This document shows positions 11,454-24,031 of a DNA stretch of 64,000 nucleotides, one piece after another (the stretch's first letter is position 1; every line of letters begins with the position of its first letter). Below the pieces are notes generated by a model. The model was given only the letters and a program-made list of their open reading frames with translations, searched no databases and was not told the DNA's origin. The DNA is from Rotaria socialis. Its lineage: Eukaryota > Rotifera > Eurotatoria > Philodinida > Philodinidae. The stretch is from contig CAJNYU010000474.1 of assembly GCA_905331475.1 (NCBI GenBank), positions 1 to 64,000 on the forward strand, written 5' to 3'. Both the position numbers and the translations under genes were made by a program.

Positions 11454-14049
11454 TGCCTTTTGTAGTGAAATAAATTCACTGAATAAAAAAGAAATCTTTC
11501 ACTTTTCTTTTCTATTAAAAAGCACAAAGGTCGATCCTATGCCGAATCAGTCACATTACAAAGCAAGTATTTAGACGACAGATGTCCGTAGAAGTTGATT
11601 AAGTGTATATTTTTTGATCGATTAACTTTGCAGTGTTTTTCATAGTACTGCTTCTTTTGGAAGCACGAGGAAAACGTTTTTTTTAAAGTTTTCGTCAAAA
11701 TTTGGCATACCGATAGGTCTTAGTAAGAGTAAATACTATGGACACGAGTAGTTCAAGAGATACAGTAAATCCTTCTTGTTTCTAGTCTATCTTCCTACGA
11801 AAAGTATTCAGTCGAAATTCGTGAACAATTTTTCCTGGTGTTTTTTTTAATGAAGCAAACACCTATGCGCGGACTACTACAGTGTCTCTACAGTTGTAAA
11901 CTAAGATATATAACTTTTTTCTTTTCAAAAATAATATGCAAACCTTTGGTTAGCAACCGGTTTATGCATTGCATGTCTGATTTAGTTAGCTGCATATTCA
12001 TAAAAAAATCTGATTGATAACATTCATTAGATAATGAGTCGATTTTAAGATGAGGTTGAAATATCATTTAGATAGAAATTTATGTTCAAAGTCCAGGAAG
12101 CTTAGAATTAACTTTAACTAAAAGTTGTTTTCTTTCCGTGATTGCTATTTTTAGTTAATGCTTCAGCAGGATTCGTTGTTGTTTTGTTTTGATCAAAACA
12201 AATTTTTGAACTCAAGGATCACTTCAATAAAATTCCTAATTTAGTTAGTTCATTGCTAAACTATCCGATACGTTAACATCTCCCACACAACGAGGAAGTA
12301 GGTTTTACATTTACTATATTATTCATTTGAATAGTACATATTTGCTAAGTTTGGTTTGTCCTGATTTTTTTATCAAAGATAAACAGAATCAAAGTGGATT
12401 ATTTTGATGTAGATTATGTATTTGGATCGAAACGTCTCGTGGAACAATTATTTGATTATTTCGTCATCAAATTTTCTCTAGAATCATGTCTTTAGTTTCT
12501 TTAAATTCATAATTGTTCTATAATATTTTTCATGATAAATTATCGAATACCCAAGTTATTAACTGAGAAGAATTGTAACAATACGAGTGTTAAATCTGAA
12601 AGTGTCATCAAGTAAATTATAAAAATAGAAAACTTTCTACTCAGTTGATTCGATAGAAATGAAAGTAAAAAAGTTCTTGGATATGAACATATTTGCAATT
12701 AATAATAGTGAAGATAAAAACATTATAAAATACGATAATTAATTCAAATGATTATAATTGCTATCTTAGTTTGTTTTGGACCTAAAAAAATGAAGTGATC
12801 GACAGGAAATTATGTTGAAAAAATATAAAATATGTTCACATGTATATTGCTTACCATAATTTCAAGTATTTATAAAATAACGCTCGTTCTACGGTTAAAA
12901 TTGTCTATTGACTATTAAATGCTCATGATTCAAAGTCTGGATTTTATAACACATCATCATCTACTAAGTTTTCAATATTTTTTCCTTTAAACATAATAAA
13001 ATCCTTCGATTTTCAGAAGGTGATGACTAAACGAATGTTTTTTGTCCTGACGTGAGGACAATATTTTCATGCGACTAACAAAGCAAACAATTATTCCATT
13101 CGAAGTTACGAAGAGAACTGAAAGATTTCATCACTTATATAAAAATATATCAGACTTTTTGTTTTTTGCTTTTTCTAAATGAAAGTATTGTATTTAAAAT
13201 GATTTCACTGCTTGATGTTTTATCAACGGCAACAGTCATCTATTTCAGAATAATAAGAACAGGAAAAAAACAAAAGTGTTGTAGACAACAACATTATGAG
13301 AAAAAAATCTTTTTCTATTTTACTTTACCTTCACAATTACAGTATGATGCACTTGTTTCGATAATACAATACACATTCCTACATAGTATATTTGTATCAG
13401 TAAGGAAAGAAGAAGCAAAATAAAAAACGGTAAGGGGAAATTTATTTAATTAGAGTAAGTGTATTATTCGTTGAAGAAAGATGCTGTCTTTTCATTTTAA
13501 AAAAATTCTTCAAAATTTTAGTTATTAATAACGTCCCATTAAATGATTCATTTTGATGAATAGCATGAAGTTTGTATTTTAAATGCATTTTTTCTGTTAT
13601 TTAAATGATAGCAAAACTAAATACATTTTATATTTATTTTGTAATAGAATATTAAGAGGTAAGAATGATCCGTAAAGGAATGTAGATATTAACCGCGATA
13701 TTTAAAAACTGTGAGATCGTACGAATTTTGTTTGAAGTATTTTATTCATGATAAAGGTAAATTAAATGTTTATATTTTATATTTCACTTCAATTATAATT
13801 AAAATACTTAGAGGGAACACTAAATAACAATCAAACATCGTTGATTACTATTAGTATTTATATTTTGTATAGACTATATATATATATTCAACCGAAATTG
13901 ATTACAGAAGTATTCGTGAATATGTTTCAGTCATCAAATGATACATCACTAAGCTCTTTCGTAATTTCTTTTCTATTAGAAAATGACTGATACTTTTTTC
14001 TTAATCTTCTAAGAATTATTAATAGTATCGTTTTAGATTATTAGCAATT
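11454..14049. other. 2.6 kb spacer, no gene recognised
   Basis: Divergent promoter region between the minus-strand Nup62-like pair and the plus-strand NEK11 gene. It is AT-rich with short frames only. The longest (about 13166-13423) has no motif, no supporting splice sites and a random-looking composition. No RNA gene or repeat array seen. Confidence 0.5.
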
Positions 14050-17000
14050 ATGACTGAAAGTAATGAACCACAGATTTATAAAAAACGTTATAAAACGGAC
14101 GAGAAACTTGGTGCTGGAAATTTTGGTACAGCTTATCTCGTCACTGATCTAAGAGAAAAACATGAACCGTAAGAATGTTCAAGTTGAGTTTCTCTCATTG
14201 AAATTGATGTTTTGTTTTAGAAAAGTATTGAAAGTTGTTCGATTAGGTGAAATGGACTCAGAACAATCAGTTGATTCTGTTCGTGAAGCTCAACTGTTAT
14301 CAGAATTACATAATGAACATATTGTTAAAGTAAAAGCGAAGAAAAAATGGCGATTTTATTTTCATTTTCTTTCGTTTAGTTCTATGAAAGTTTTCTTGAA
14401 AATGATTGTTTATGTATAGTAACAGAATATTGTGAAGGGGGTGATCTTGATCATCGTTTAAAAGAATTGAAAAAACAAAATCGTAAATTAGAAGAAGATC
14501 AAGTTGTTGAATGGTTAATAGAAATATTAATTGCTGTACAATATATGCATAAATCAAGAGTATTACATCGAGATTTAAAAGCAAGAAATATTTTTCTCAA
14601 GTCTAATAAAGTTAAAATCGGAGATTTTGGTATAAGCAGAATATTAGTTGGAACCATGGATGTCGCTACAACATTTACTGGAACGCCGTATGTTGTCTAA
14701 GAGTTTTCTTTCATTAAGAAGTTTCTTGTCCTGTTTTTTTTTTCTCAAGTTATTACATGTCACCTGAAGTTTTGAAACATGATGGATATGAATCGAAATC
14801 AGATATTTGGTAGGATTAGTAATCATTAGTTTTCAAGAGAAAGAAAAGTAGATTGTTTAATATTTTCTTATTAAAGGTCGGTTGGTTGTTTATTATATGA
14901 AATGTGCACTTATCAACATGCCTTTGATGGTAAAGGTCTTATGAATGTTATATACAAAGTTGTTGAAGGAAAACCACCTGAACTTCCAAAATCATATTCA
15001 AAAGAATTAAATGATTTACTGAAAAAGTATGTTTAATTGGTATATGTGAGTTTATTCTATGCTAAAGAGAGACATCGTCTAATTGATTAGTTGTTCTTGG
15101 ATCAATATTATGCATATTCTAATGAACTATGAGTATTCGAAAAGTAATTTTGTATGTTAATTTGTTTCTGCATATATGCACTCCAGTTTTTTTGGGAATC
15201 ACTAGTCACGGTTCAAAATCAATTTATCATTTCGACGGCTTCATCGGCTAGATCTAGAGTCAAGGTTTAAAAATCGCGCAAAATTTTTTAATTGCTGTGT
15301 GTTCACCTTAAAATGGAACATTTCTCAGTGTTAGACCCTTTTCAATCTCATTTTCGATTATACAAAAGGAATCAGCTGCACTCAGAAAAGATGAATAGAG
15401 TTCAATCTCATGCATTATCAAAAGTAAAGATTACAATTGCAAGGCTCTGAGTTGAACTCATATAGACACAGATATCACGATTGTTAAAATGTCCTAAAAG
15501 TTCTCGATGAAAAATGTATAAATGATTTTTCTATGAACATTGAACCCAGAAGTTGGAAACCTACTGTAAAATGAGCTTAGTTCTAACTTGGTATAACACC
15601 AACTCAAACACAGTTAGGGTGTTCTTATCTTTGTAAAGTTTGCCTGCTAGGCAACTAGTAAGTCGTGCAGCAGCCTACTACTAGATCATTACTATTTTGA
15701 ATTTAAGACAATAGCAACGACTTTCTACATAGATTTTTGTTTCGTTTAAAGAATTTAATAATTTACCTTAGAACTCACAATTCTACAAAAGTTAGCAATC
15801 TATTATGAATATTACATAGTTTGGAAAAAAAAACAAGGAATTCGATATTTTTCTTTAGAAAAGCTATCTTTCTTGAACGACACAATTGCATCATGAAAGA
15901 AAAAATAACAGACAATGCATCTGCCATCGAATGGTACTATTTCTATAGATAATTCTTCTTTTTTTTTATTCAATTAGAATGCTTATGAAAGATCCAAAGA
16001 ATCGACCGAGTGCTGCTCAATTGTTGCAAACTCCATTTATTGTTCGACATCGTGAGGTATCATTCATCATAGGAAAAAAGTGTTCGCTAGTTCTATTTTT
16101 AATTTAATTAGAGAACTAATTTAAATGGTCCACTTGAAAATACAATCAGTGGTAATCTACGTTCAAAAGACATTAATACTCATTTGTATGATTTAATTGT
16201 TGGTATTTTATCTAATTACATAACAAACTATTTTAGACAAGGCTCAATAATTTATGGAGAGATGCAGAAACAAAATTGGTCCCTTGCTAGTAAAGATCAT
16301 GTACCAGATGATTATGATTATGTTCAATCTGAAAATATTTCCTTGAATAACAACGATGAAGTAGAGCAAGAAGATGACAAAGAAAAAACTTTAAAATCTG
16401 CAAATACACTCAAGGCAGTTAAACAAACAACAGTTGTAAGGAAATTTCGCGACGGTGATGCTCGTGGTCAACAATTCAAGTAATCAACACGATCAATATG
16501 TAAAAATTGTGTACGATATCTAATTTTTTTAGTCAAGCTCCAAGATCAAATGCAATGGACACTACTCAAAATCGGCAAATAGTACGTGAAAATACAAATT
16601 TAGGAACTGTAAGTTCATGTAAACATATAGTATGGTTGTCGTTTTCTAATCGATCCAAATTCATTGATCTAGATGAAACAATCACAATCATTTACAGATA
16701 ACGCAGAAGAAAATGCACCAATTGTAAACAATCGTGGACGCAGTAAGATTGACTAATGAATTTTTAATAGTTAAATTTAAAAGAAAAGCTTTCGAACGAA
16801 AGTAGCTCGTTGAATGTAATGAAGATCGAAAACTGTGCTCTGCTGTTTAGTTACAATAATGAATAGAAATTTTTTAAAATCCTTGCTATCGTGTTAGTCG
16901 TGTTTATCGTAGAAATCCAGTTAGAATAAGAGAAAGCTTAGAATGGAGAACAAGTATGAGGGATAGGTCACTCTTCAATTTTTATAATTTTCATTGTATC

Positions 17001-17960
17001 AAATCAAAAAGCAACGATTGATTAATGAATAATATGACGAGACGTTCGTTTCGTTCTTGAATGTTCGAAAGTGTTACGAAATTTTAATGGAAAAAATCGC
17101 TAGTCTGAAAGACTCGTATAAGCTCTTCGAGTCTGACTTTACTTTTTACGAGTGTTTCTTTTTTAGATCCTGTTCAAGTTCCGAATGAAAGTAAATTTAA
17201 TAATCGTAATGGCGCTCGAGCTACTTCATTTACCGTTAACATGGATAGTCGGCCTATAACTCCAATGCGAGGAAGCTACCAGCAAGTAGTTGAAAAATTT
17301 CATGATGAAGATGATGCTGGTTATCCTAATAATCAATTGAATGATCGAAGTCCGACACGTGAACAAGAAGCGAACGAAAGATCAGTAAAAACTCGACGAG
17401 CAATGTCTGGAACACAACATTCAACAATCAATTCAATGAGTCGAACGATGGGTCCACGTAATCCAGCAAATGGTGATCAAGAAGTGCAATCGAAGCCAAT
17501 GTCAAGAACTATTGGCAGTGCAACGAGAAAGAAAACTCAATTAAATGCATCTGTGGATGATGGTAAATCTAATTGATATGAAATCTATGATGTTCAATTG
17601 TTTAATATTTCAGGTAATGCTACGTTAAAAGATAATCCAAATCAAGATGCATTTGGTCGATTTGCAAAAGATGCTAAAATCAATGCATTACGCACGTACG
17701 TAATTTAGGCGTTTTATTTTTGTTTTGATAACATTATTGTAATTCAAAAACATTTTTCTTTTAGAAAAGCTATTCAAAAGTTAGGTGAATCAACTTTTGA
17801 AAAAGTTTACGATTATTTTGTTCAACAACGTATGGCACAAAAGTCGAATCCTAATTTTAATGAAGCTAAAATGACTGAAGGCCTTACAGCCTTTGTTAAA
17901 AATACGAATGATTGTTTTCTTGTTGATCAACTTGTATTTCTTGAACTTTATCAAAATTAA
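14050..17960 (+). CDS. NEK11: NEK11-type NIMA-related serine/threonine kinase (12 exons)
   Basis: NIMA-family protein kinase; vertebrate NEK11 acts in the DNA-damage and G2/M checkpoint. The catalytic domain runs over exons 1-6: glycine loop KLGAGNFGTAYLV, catalytic loop VLHRDLKARNIFL, DFG in KIGDFGISRIL, activation segment TTFTGTPYYMSPEVLKHDGY, then KSDIWSVGCLLYEMC. ATP-site lysine is in KVLKVVRLGE. After an acidic, low-complexity linker, the last exons encode a module close to the vertebrate NEK11 C-terminus: KAIQKLGESTFEKVYDYF, then NDCFLVDQLVFLELYQN before the stop. That shared C-terminus is what separates NEK11 from other NEKs. Exons begin at 14050, 14221, 14380, 14750, 14877, 15978, 16112, 16533, about 16697, 17167, 17614 and 17765. 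Intron 5 (15027-15977) is about 950 bp, far above the rest. Joins in the 16.1-16.7 kb part are less certain. Confidence 0.92.
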
Positions 17961-18114
17961 TAATTGTCATTTATATGAATCTATTTTATGTAATAACCAT
18001 AAAAGATAACTTAAAGAGCTCGTGATAGAAAACTTCAATGAGAACAAAAGGCTCTCAAATGTATCGAACAAAGTGAAATTTAATCTAATGGTGATCAATG
18101 TTTTTAAATTTTTC

Positions 18115-18655
18115 TCATCCGAAGTGTAGAGGCAGGCAAATAAAACAAGTAACGTTCATCGACATCGAAAGTCGATTCACTGGGCCCTAGACTGACAGTG
18201 TTGAGGAGAACAAATGCATGGACAGGACAGAAAATCGGTTGTTCGTGCCAGCAACTGGTGATGATACTTTCAAGCAGACCTGTAAAGGGAGTGGAAATAA
18301 GTGAAACTGAGGTAAGAAGTAGACGAAGATTAAAGGTCTCAAGTAAAAGCACTGAAAGTGAAGACGAAAGACGGACAAAATGAGACTTAAAGGTCCTTAA
18401 GGAAGGCAGAGCCTGACTTTTACCTACCCACAAAAATATATGGTTCAGAAATTTCCTGATGGTTAGCTCAAAGTTTGGTAGGGGATCAGCTCGCCCCTCC
18501 GCTGACCCCATCTCCAGAGCGGACTGTTTCACATGGCCATGTCTTGTATCTATCCATGGTTTGTGCCATTGTTACAGACAGACGCACACAGATGAATTAC
18601 GGCTTCTAGACCCTATCCTTTCAGTCTAGGGAATACTAATAAATAGTAGTAGTTT
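18115..18655 (+). mobile_element. Possible 5'-truncated LINE 3' end
   Basis: A GC-richer block just after NEK11, unlike its surroundings. On the plus strand it ends in a short TAG-rich tail (AATAAATAGTAGTAGT) after a run with ACAGACAGACGCACACAG. Simple-repeat tails like this are common at LINE 3' ends. A short frame ends SSRPVKGVEISETEVRSRRR, but I cannot identify reverse transcriptase motifs in it. Another repeat type or an unrelated GC-rich insertion is possible. Confidence 0.35.
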
Positions 18656-20572
18656 GTCAGTTCTAAGATTATATTCTTGGACACGCAGTTTTGTTTTTGT
18701 TTTTTTCCGTTCCCTATCATCAATAAAACTGATACATATTTTATTTTTATGCTTAGAAAAGTTCTGCTAATGAAATTGAATAAAGTAATCAGGTAGAGTC
18801 CTATATAAATTCAACTTTTTGAATTAGTACTGATTTGTACCACTCTACTCTAACAGAAATCCAAGCAATGCAATTTCTTGATGAGTCTTTAATTAATTAG
18901 TTCGTTTCGCAATAGATATTCGATAAGAATTCGAAACTTTTCTAAATATAAGAAAAATACGTGAAAATGATATCAAGAAATTTGTTTAGTTCTAAAACAA
19001 GTTTAGGCTACTATTCGTACGCAAATTACCAGAAGACTCATAAAAAACTGGGAAATTCATAGAATCAATATATTGTTGTATAACGGTAGTGCAATTGATG
19101 CTATAATTCAAGTTTACTAAGAACATTTTATAAGATTCTTGTATTCAATTGTATAATTGTCTTTTAAATATTAAAAATCAACATCTGATTACCAACTCAT
19201 CATACATATGCTGGCTGCTATTTCTCATTGATGAAGATGTTTTCTCTTAAGTATAATAAATATTAATGTCGATCTTCCTTTAACACAGTACATTCGAATG
19301 AACATTCTTTTCGATATTCGTCTTTTAATACTGTACTTCATGTGATTGTTTGAAAATTTTGAAAACTTCAATAGAAGAATGGAATAAGATTGCTTTGACT
19401 CTTAAAATATTATCATAAGGGATATCATTTGTAATTTCATAGTTTTGTTTTGTTGAAGTATAACAGTGCGATGATCTATCGAGACTTCAATGACATTTTT
19501 AATATTCCCCAGAGGGATCAACTATATCAGATTGTGATAAAATTTCTCGTTAAAAATTTCATTAACTTCTCTAGATTCATGTTGAATTAAAATTCTTTTC
19601 GGGATTCGTCGGATCAATGACACTACTGGGAGCATAATGTTGAATGAACAAATTACACTAGAGTTTATAAGCCTATAAATAAACTTCTACACAACAACAG
19701 CTTTTATGAAAATCTATATATACATTTTCATGTAGCTACGAATTTAACTTCTTCATTGATGATTAGAATACCTTAGATATCATTGTTACAATCCGGTTTC
19801 TTAAATAGAATTGGAATTGATCATGAATCTAGAAATTATCTGATGTTGAACTTGTCCAAATTGGAATTCATGATTCAACGCTGACATATATACATATTAG
19901 TAAGACAAATCAATATTATCATAAAATTAATTTTAATCGATGATGGAAATGGACATGAGAATAGGTAGATTACCATTCAAAAACTGAATCTAAGAAATCA
20001 ATAAATAGTTCTTTCCAAATTTTTGTCGATTAAACATTCTGGCTGAACCGATGAAACACGATTCACGATTGCAGTTCAACCATACAAGTTAGAAACGCAA
20101 CCCATTATCCATTGTTTAACATTGAATATTGATTTCTTGCGCAGCAATTTCACGCCGGTATAATTGAAAACTCATTAAAAAAATTACTGCCTATTAATTA
20201 GCATGTATTTCATATAGTTTCATTGGAATAAATCTCGATGCTTATTATTTTATTAGACTTTTATTTATTCACTGCCAATCTAATAAAAATACATTCGAAT
20301 GGCGAATAACGATTAATAGTACTCTTTAGAAATTGTTATTCTTCTTTTATGTTATATATAACAAATGATGAAAAAAAAAGATGAAAAATCGACATGTTTA
20401 CTCAAGCTGTTCTAGTAGTCCTATGCCAGTCAATGAGAATAGAGAACTGACTTGCAGACAGAGATAAATAGCGTTATAACGAGTTGCTTGCATTCCTTTT
20501 GCTTTCATTCAGTGGAAAGCTATTTAAAATTGATTACATTCAAATCCAATACGATACAATTAATTATCATAT
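18656..20572. other. Intergenic, no gene recognised
   Basis: AT-rich sequence with short random frames only. A small palindromic GTTATATATAAC near 20351 is the only local feature noted before the small ORF at 20573. Confidence 0.45.
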
Positions 20573-20872
20573 ATGAATATATCAAATATAATAGATAATA
20601 ATAATAATATTAATAACAGCAGTAATACATTTTCAACAACAACTATTCGGTTTATTCGAAAGTACCATACAGAAAATCCATTTAATTCGTGGTATATTGG
20701 CGGTGTTTTATTTTTGTTTACTTTTATGTTGGGACTTGTTTTTGCAAGTCATTATCAACAAAATTGCTGTCAAATATTTTTGATACGTTTAATGCCCACT
20801 CTTTCCACCTCACCACGGCAAGGATCAACAAATTCATTTATAAATCGTATAATCAATCCAGTTCATGTTTGA
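20573..20872 (+). CDS. Small hypothetical protein with one membrane segment
   Basis: Not recognised. The frame encodes 99 residues. Residues 1-24 are Asn/Ser/Thr-rich and low complexity, residues 25-40 are basic (RFIRKYHTENPFNSW), and residues 41-59 form one strong hydrophobic helix (YIGGVLFLFTFMLGLVFASH). A short polar tail follows with a Cys-Cys pair. The helix with a basic stretch before it suggests a small tail-facing or signal-anchored membrane protein. The hydrophobic helix is better than chance would usually give, but no homology is seen and no splice sites add exons. It could be spurious. Confidence 0.4.
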   Translation: MNISNIIDNNNNINNSSNTFSTTTIRFIRKYHTENPFNSWYIGGVLFLFTFMLGLVFASHYQQNCCQIFLIRLMPTLSTSPRQGSTNSFINRIINPVHV

Positions 20873-23800
20873 TATAAATGAAGAATGACAAATGCAAGGT
20901 CAGACTTAATATTTTTGATTCGAACATGTTTATTAACATGATCTTAGTCAATTTAAATGAATACTTTTTTTGTTACGTTCGAATAATTGAATAACATAAA
21001 ATTAAAATAAACATTAAAAAGTCAATTTTTTTAAAACACACGTCGGAATATGCAAGAATTGGTCAACAAAGAGATGATGAAAATAGACCGAATGACAACA
21101 CTAATGGATGACTTAATTTTAATGATAGCTTTATTCATTTCTTTATGCTTTTATTTATTCTCATACTTTCAGATTGTATTCTTCTTTTGCAAAAGATCAA
21201 TATTCAACTTTTTCAAATGCATATGAGACTGAATTTCTGAAGATCTAGAGAGAAAAAAGTGTGCTTTTGAAACGATATTAGGTAAAAACATGAAACATAT
21301 ACCTACTTACAATTACAAGTGTGAAATATCATTCTTTTGTCGTCATGTGTTCTGGTGTTCATCTATAAAGATCTAATATGCGATTTAATTATTTTTTACG
21401 ATTTCAATAAAAATTGTCGGGTTCGGATATTTGAATTCTCATAGGAAACTCTTTTATGGGAAAGAGAAACACAATTTTTTTTTAAATTACACTAGTTTTA
21501 TTGAGTCTTCTCGAAAACTTTTCAATCTGTCCTTGACAATGCAGTTCTAATACTAAAGAAAATCTTCACAATTTTTCAAATAGTATTGACAATGATTTTA
21601 TAGAAACTAAATTGAAATTGTTTGATACTATTTAATTAGATTTCATCATACCAGTACCGTATTCAAGAGTAATTTAATAAACTCTAAAACTTGACTATCA
21701 TTATTATTATTCTGAGTAAGTGCATAAGAATCTAACTACGTATATCTCTTAAAAGCTACATGATTTGAAAAGGTCTACTACATGTATCATTTGAGATTAT
21801 GTTTCAAAAATTTACCATCGTTGTCAACTCTGAATCGTTTCTAATTCTTCTTTTTTGTTCTGTTTCTACCATCGAGTAAATTCACAATACATAAAGAGAA
21901 TTCCAGCATTAGCATACATTCTAAGTGATTCATTAAGTATGTAGGCATTGGCAGATTCTAACCAATAACGGACTGTATTGACACTGAAACAATTTACATA
22001 TAGAGTCTGTTGATCACAAGTGATGCTGTTCTGACTGCACACTATCTTACAGAAATATTGTGCTATTTCCTATTCAATGTTGATGATAAAGCTTGACATT
22101 TATGCATGTATGGTTCTGGTTTTTTTTGTTCTATATCTAACAGAATACATCAAAATGCAACGATTTACATGAACGACCAATCGAGAACAGTCAACAGCTT
22201 TTTTTAATATTCATCCTATTGCTTATTGGTTTAGTATTTATATGGAAAGCTGGTTCACAGTTGTTGCATGAAGCATGAAATTCATTATAGTTCTTGTCTA
22301 TATTATCGTATCTTTTTTTTCAGACACACCTTGAGATCAACCTATGAAATGATCATCTATTCATAATTAGTCTCATCGACATGAGCTATGGAAATAGACC
22401 ATACAGAAATTAATAAATTTAATAGGAATCGTTTCGTGAAAGCAAACAATTAATGCAACAAAAAAAAGAGTGATAACTAATATAGACTTGAGAAAATAAT
22501 GTTATGTATCTATTCTCATAGGAATAAGTTTGATTTAGATTACTTCTATTTTATATTTAAATATTTTAGTTTATGGTTGAAAACAAACGTGTTTTCGTCA
22601 TGTTTCTATTCTATAGATATTTCAAGTTTTCTTCTATTAAAACAAAATTTCATAATATTATTTTTGCTACTAATAAAGTAAATATCACCGAGAGATAATG
22701 ATGCCTGCATACGATTTCTTCCTATCATATAAATATCGAATGTAATTTTTAAATTATCATATTGGAATCGATCACAGCAATAGCATCGTATTGCATGAAA
22801 TTGACATATCGATATATATAAATATTTGCAATGAATCGATCTAATTATGATATGAATTTTATTCTCATTTTAATTGATTTTACTTCTCAGAAGTATGCAT
22901 ATGAAGCATGAAAGCAAATGATTCTCCTGACTAATTAACTTTTGACTATTCAAATTTTTTTGGAAAATTGAAATTTTCTTCATATTGACATGGAAAGTTT
23001 TTCATATCATGACTTTTTTCCACGCCATGTTGCAATTGAAAAGTTCTATTTCGTAGTTAAAAAATGTAGAATTTTGTTCTCGACAAGATCGCCTGTTTAG
23101 TGAATTACCATGCGACAATTTTCGATTGAAATTCACGAGAATCCATACTGAATCCAAAGTAACGTTTTGTTTCTTTTTCATTAATTTTGTCCGGAATATT
23201 TGAATGACACTTCAACTTAAGCTTTTGCACGAACGTCGAATCGATAAAAGTTTTCATCGATCTTCGTTTTTTTTCTACTTCAAAATTTAAAAAAAAATCC
23301 TTATAAGACGAAGGACACTACTATATAGAGAATGTAAAATTCTCTATCTTCAGATTTTTACGTAGAGAAGAAAATATTTCATTTAAATAGTAAATGTTTG
23401 AAAAGTTACATACACAAGAAATATAATCTATTATAGTTCATTTCTAATTTTGTGTAAGAACGTTTCTCATGACTTAATCCGTTTTTTCCTCTCTTCTGAA
23501 TTCTATTGAAGAACAGTTTTCAACGACATTTAAGTAAAATGATACTCTACACATACACGAACGAATTGATTCAATTTTGAACGACATCTCTTTCTATTCA
23601 GTACATATACGTACGTATATGCACTCTTCTATCTTCACCAATAAACTTCTGTATAATGAATCACACGAGTGTCATCTTCTTTTTTATTTTTTATTTTAGT
23701 AACGAAACGAAAACAATATATCTGATCAGATCTGCTACAGTCATAGTTACTGATTGTTGTGCTTCTTATGCTTTTGCTTTTAAAACATTGGATTTTTTTC

Positions 23801-24031
23801 CTTCTATCTTCATAGAAGCACAGATTTTGTTTTTAATACACTTGTGCACGCTTCTACTTGAGAACGAATGTTTATTCAATTTCTTATGTAAGATAAAATA
23901 CGCCTTTCATTTAACCAACCAATTCGATTGTTAAAATAATGTCCATATGTTTGTTTGTGAGAAAAATATTATTCATATCTAGGACCAAGAACGAAATATT
24001 TTATTATTATTTTTTTCAGAAGTTTTAAGCA
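20873..24031. other. 3.1 kb intergenic, no gene recognised
   Basis: AT-rich. Open frames near 22499 and 23656 are hydrophobic by composition (Phe/Leu/Ile-rich, as expected from random AT-rich sequence) and lack motifs or splice partners. The promoter of the four-SPRY gene should lie at the right end. Confidence 0.45.

Noticed and set aside
13166-13423. 85-codon plus-strand frame upstream of NEK11
   Set aside because: Random-looking composition and no splice or start context.
16184-16245. A possible short intron inside the NEK11 linker exon
   Set aside because: The frame is open without it and one splice choice would cause a stop; the other is possible but cannot be decided from sequence.
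18104-18532. A 142-codon minus-strand frame
   Set aside because: It lies antisense to the putative LINE-like block, has no recognised domain and is probably due to higher GC content lowering stop frequency.
23656-23934. 92-codon hydrophobic frame before the four-SPRY gene
   Set aside because: Phe/Leu-rich composition expected from AT-rich noncoding DNA; no reliable signal-peptide layout or conserved motif.
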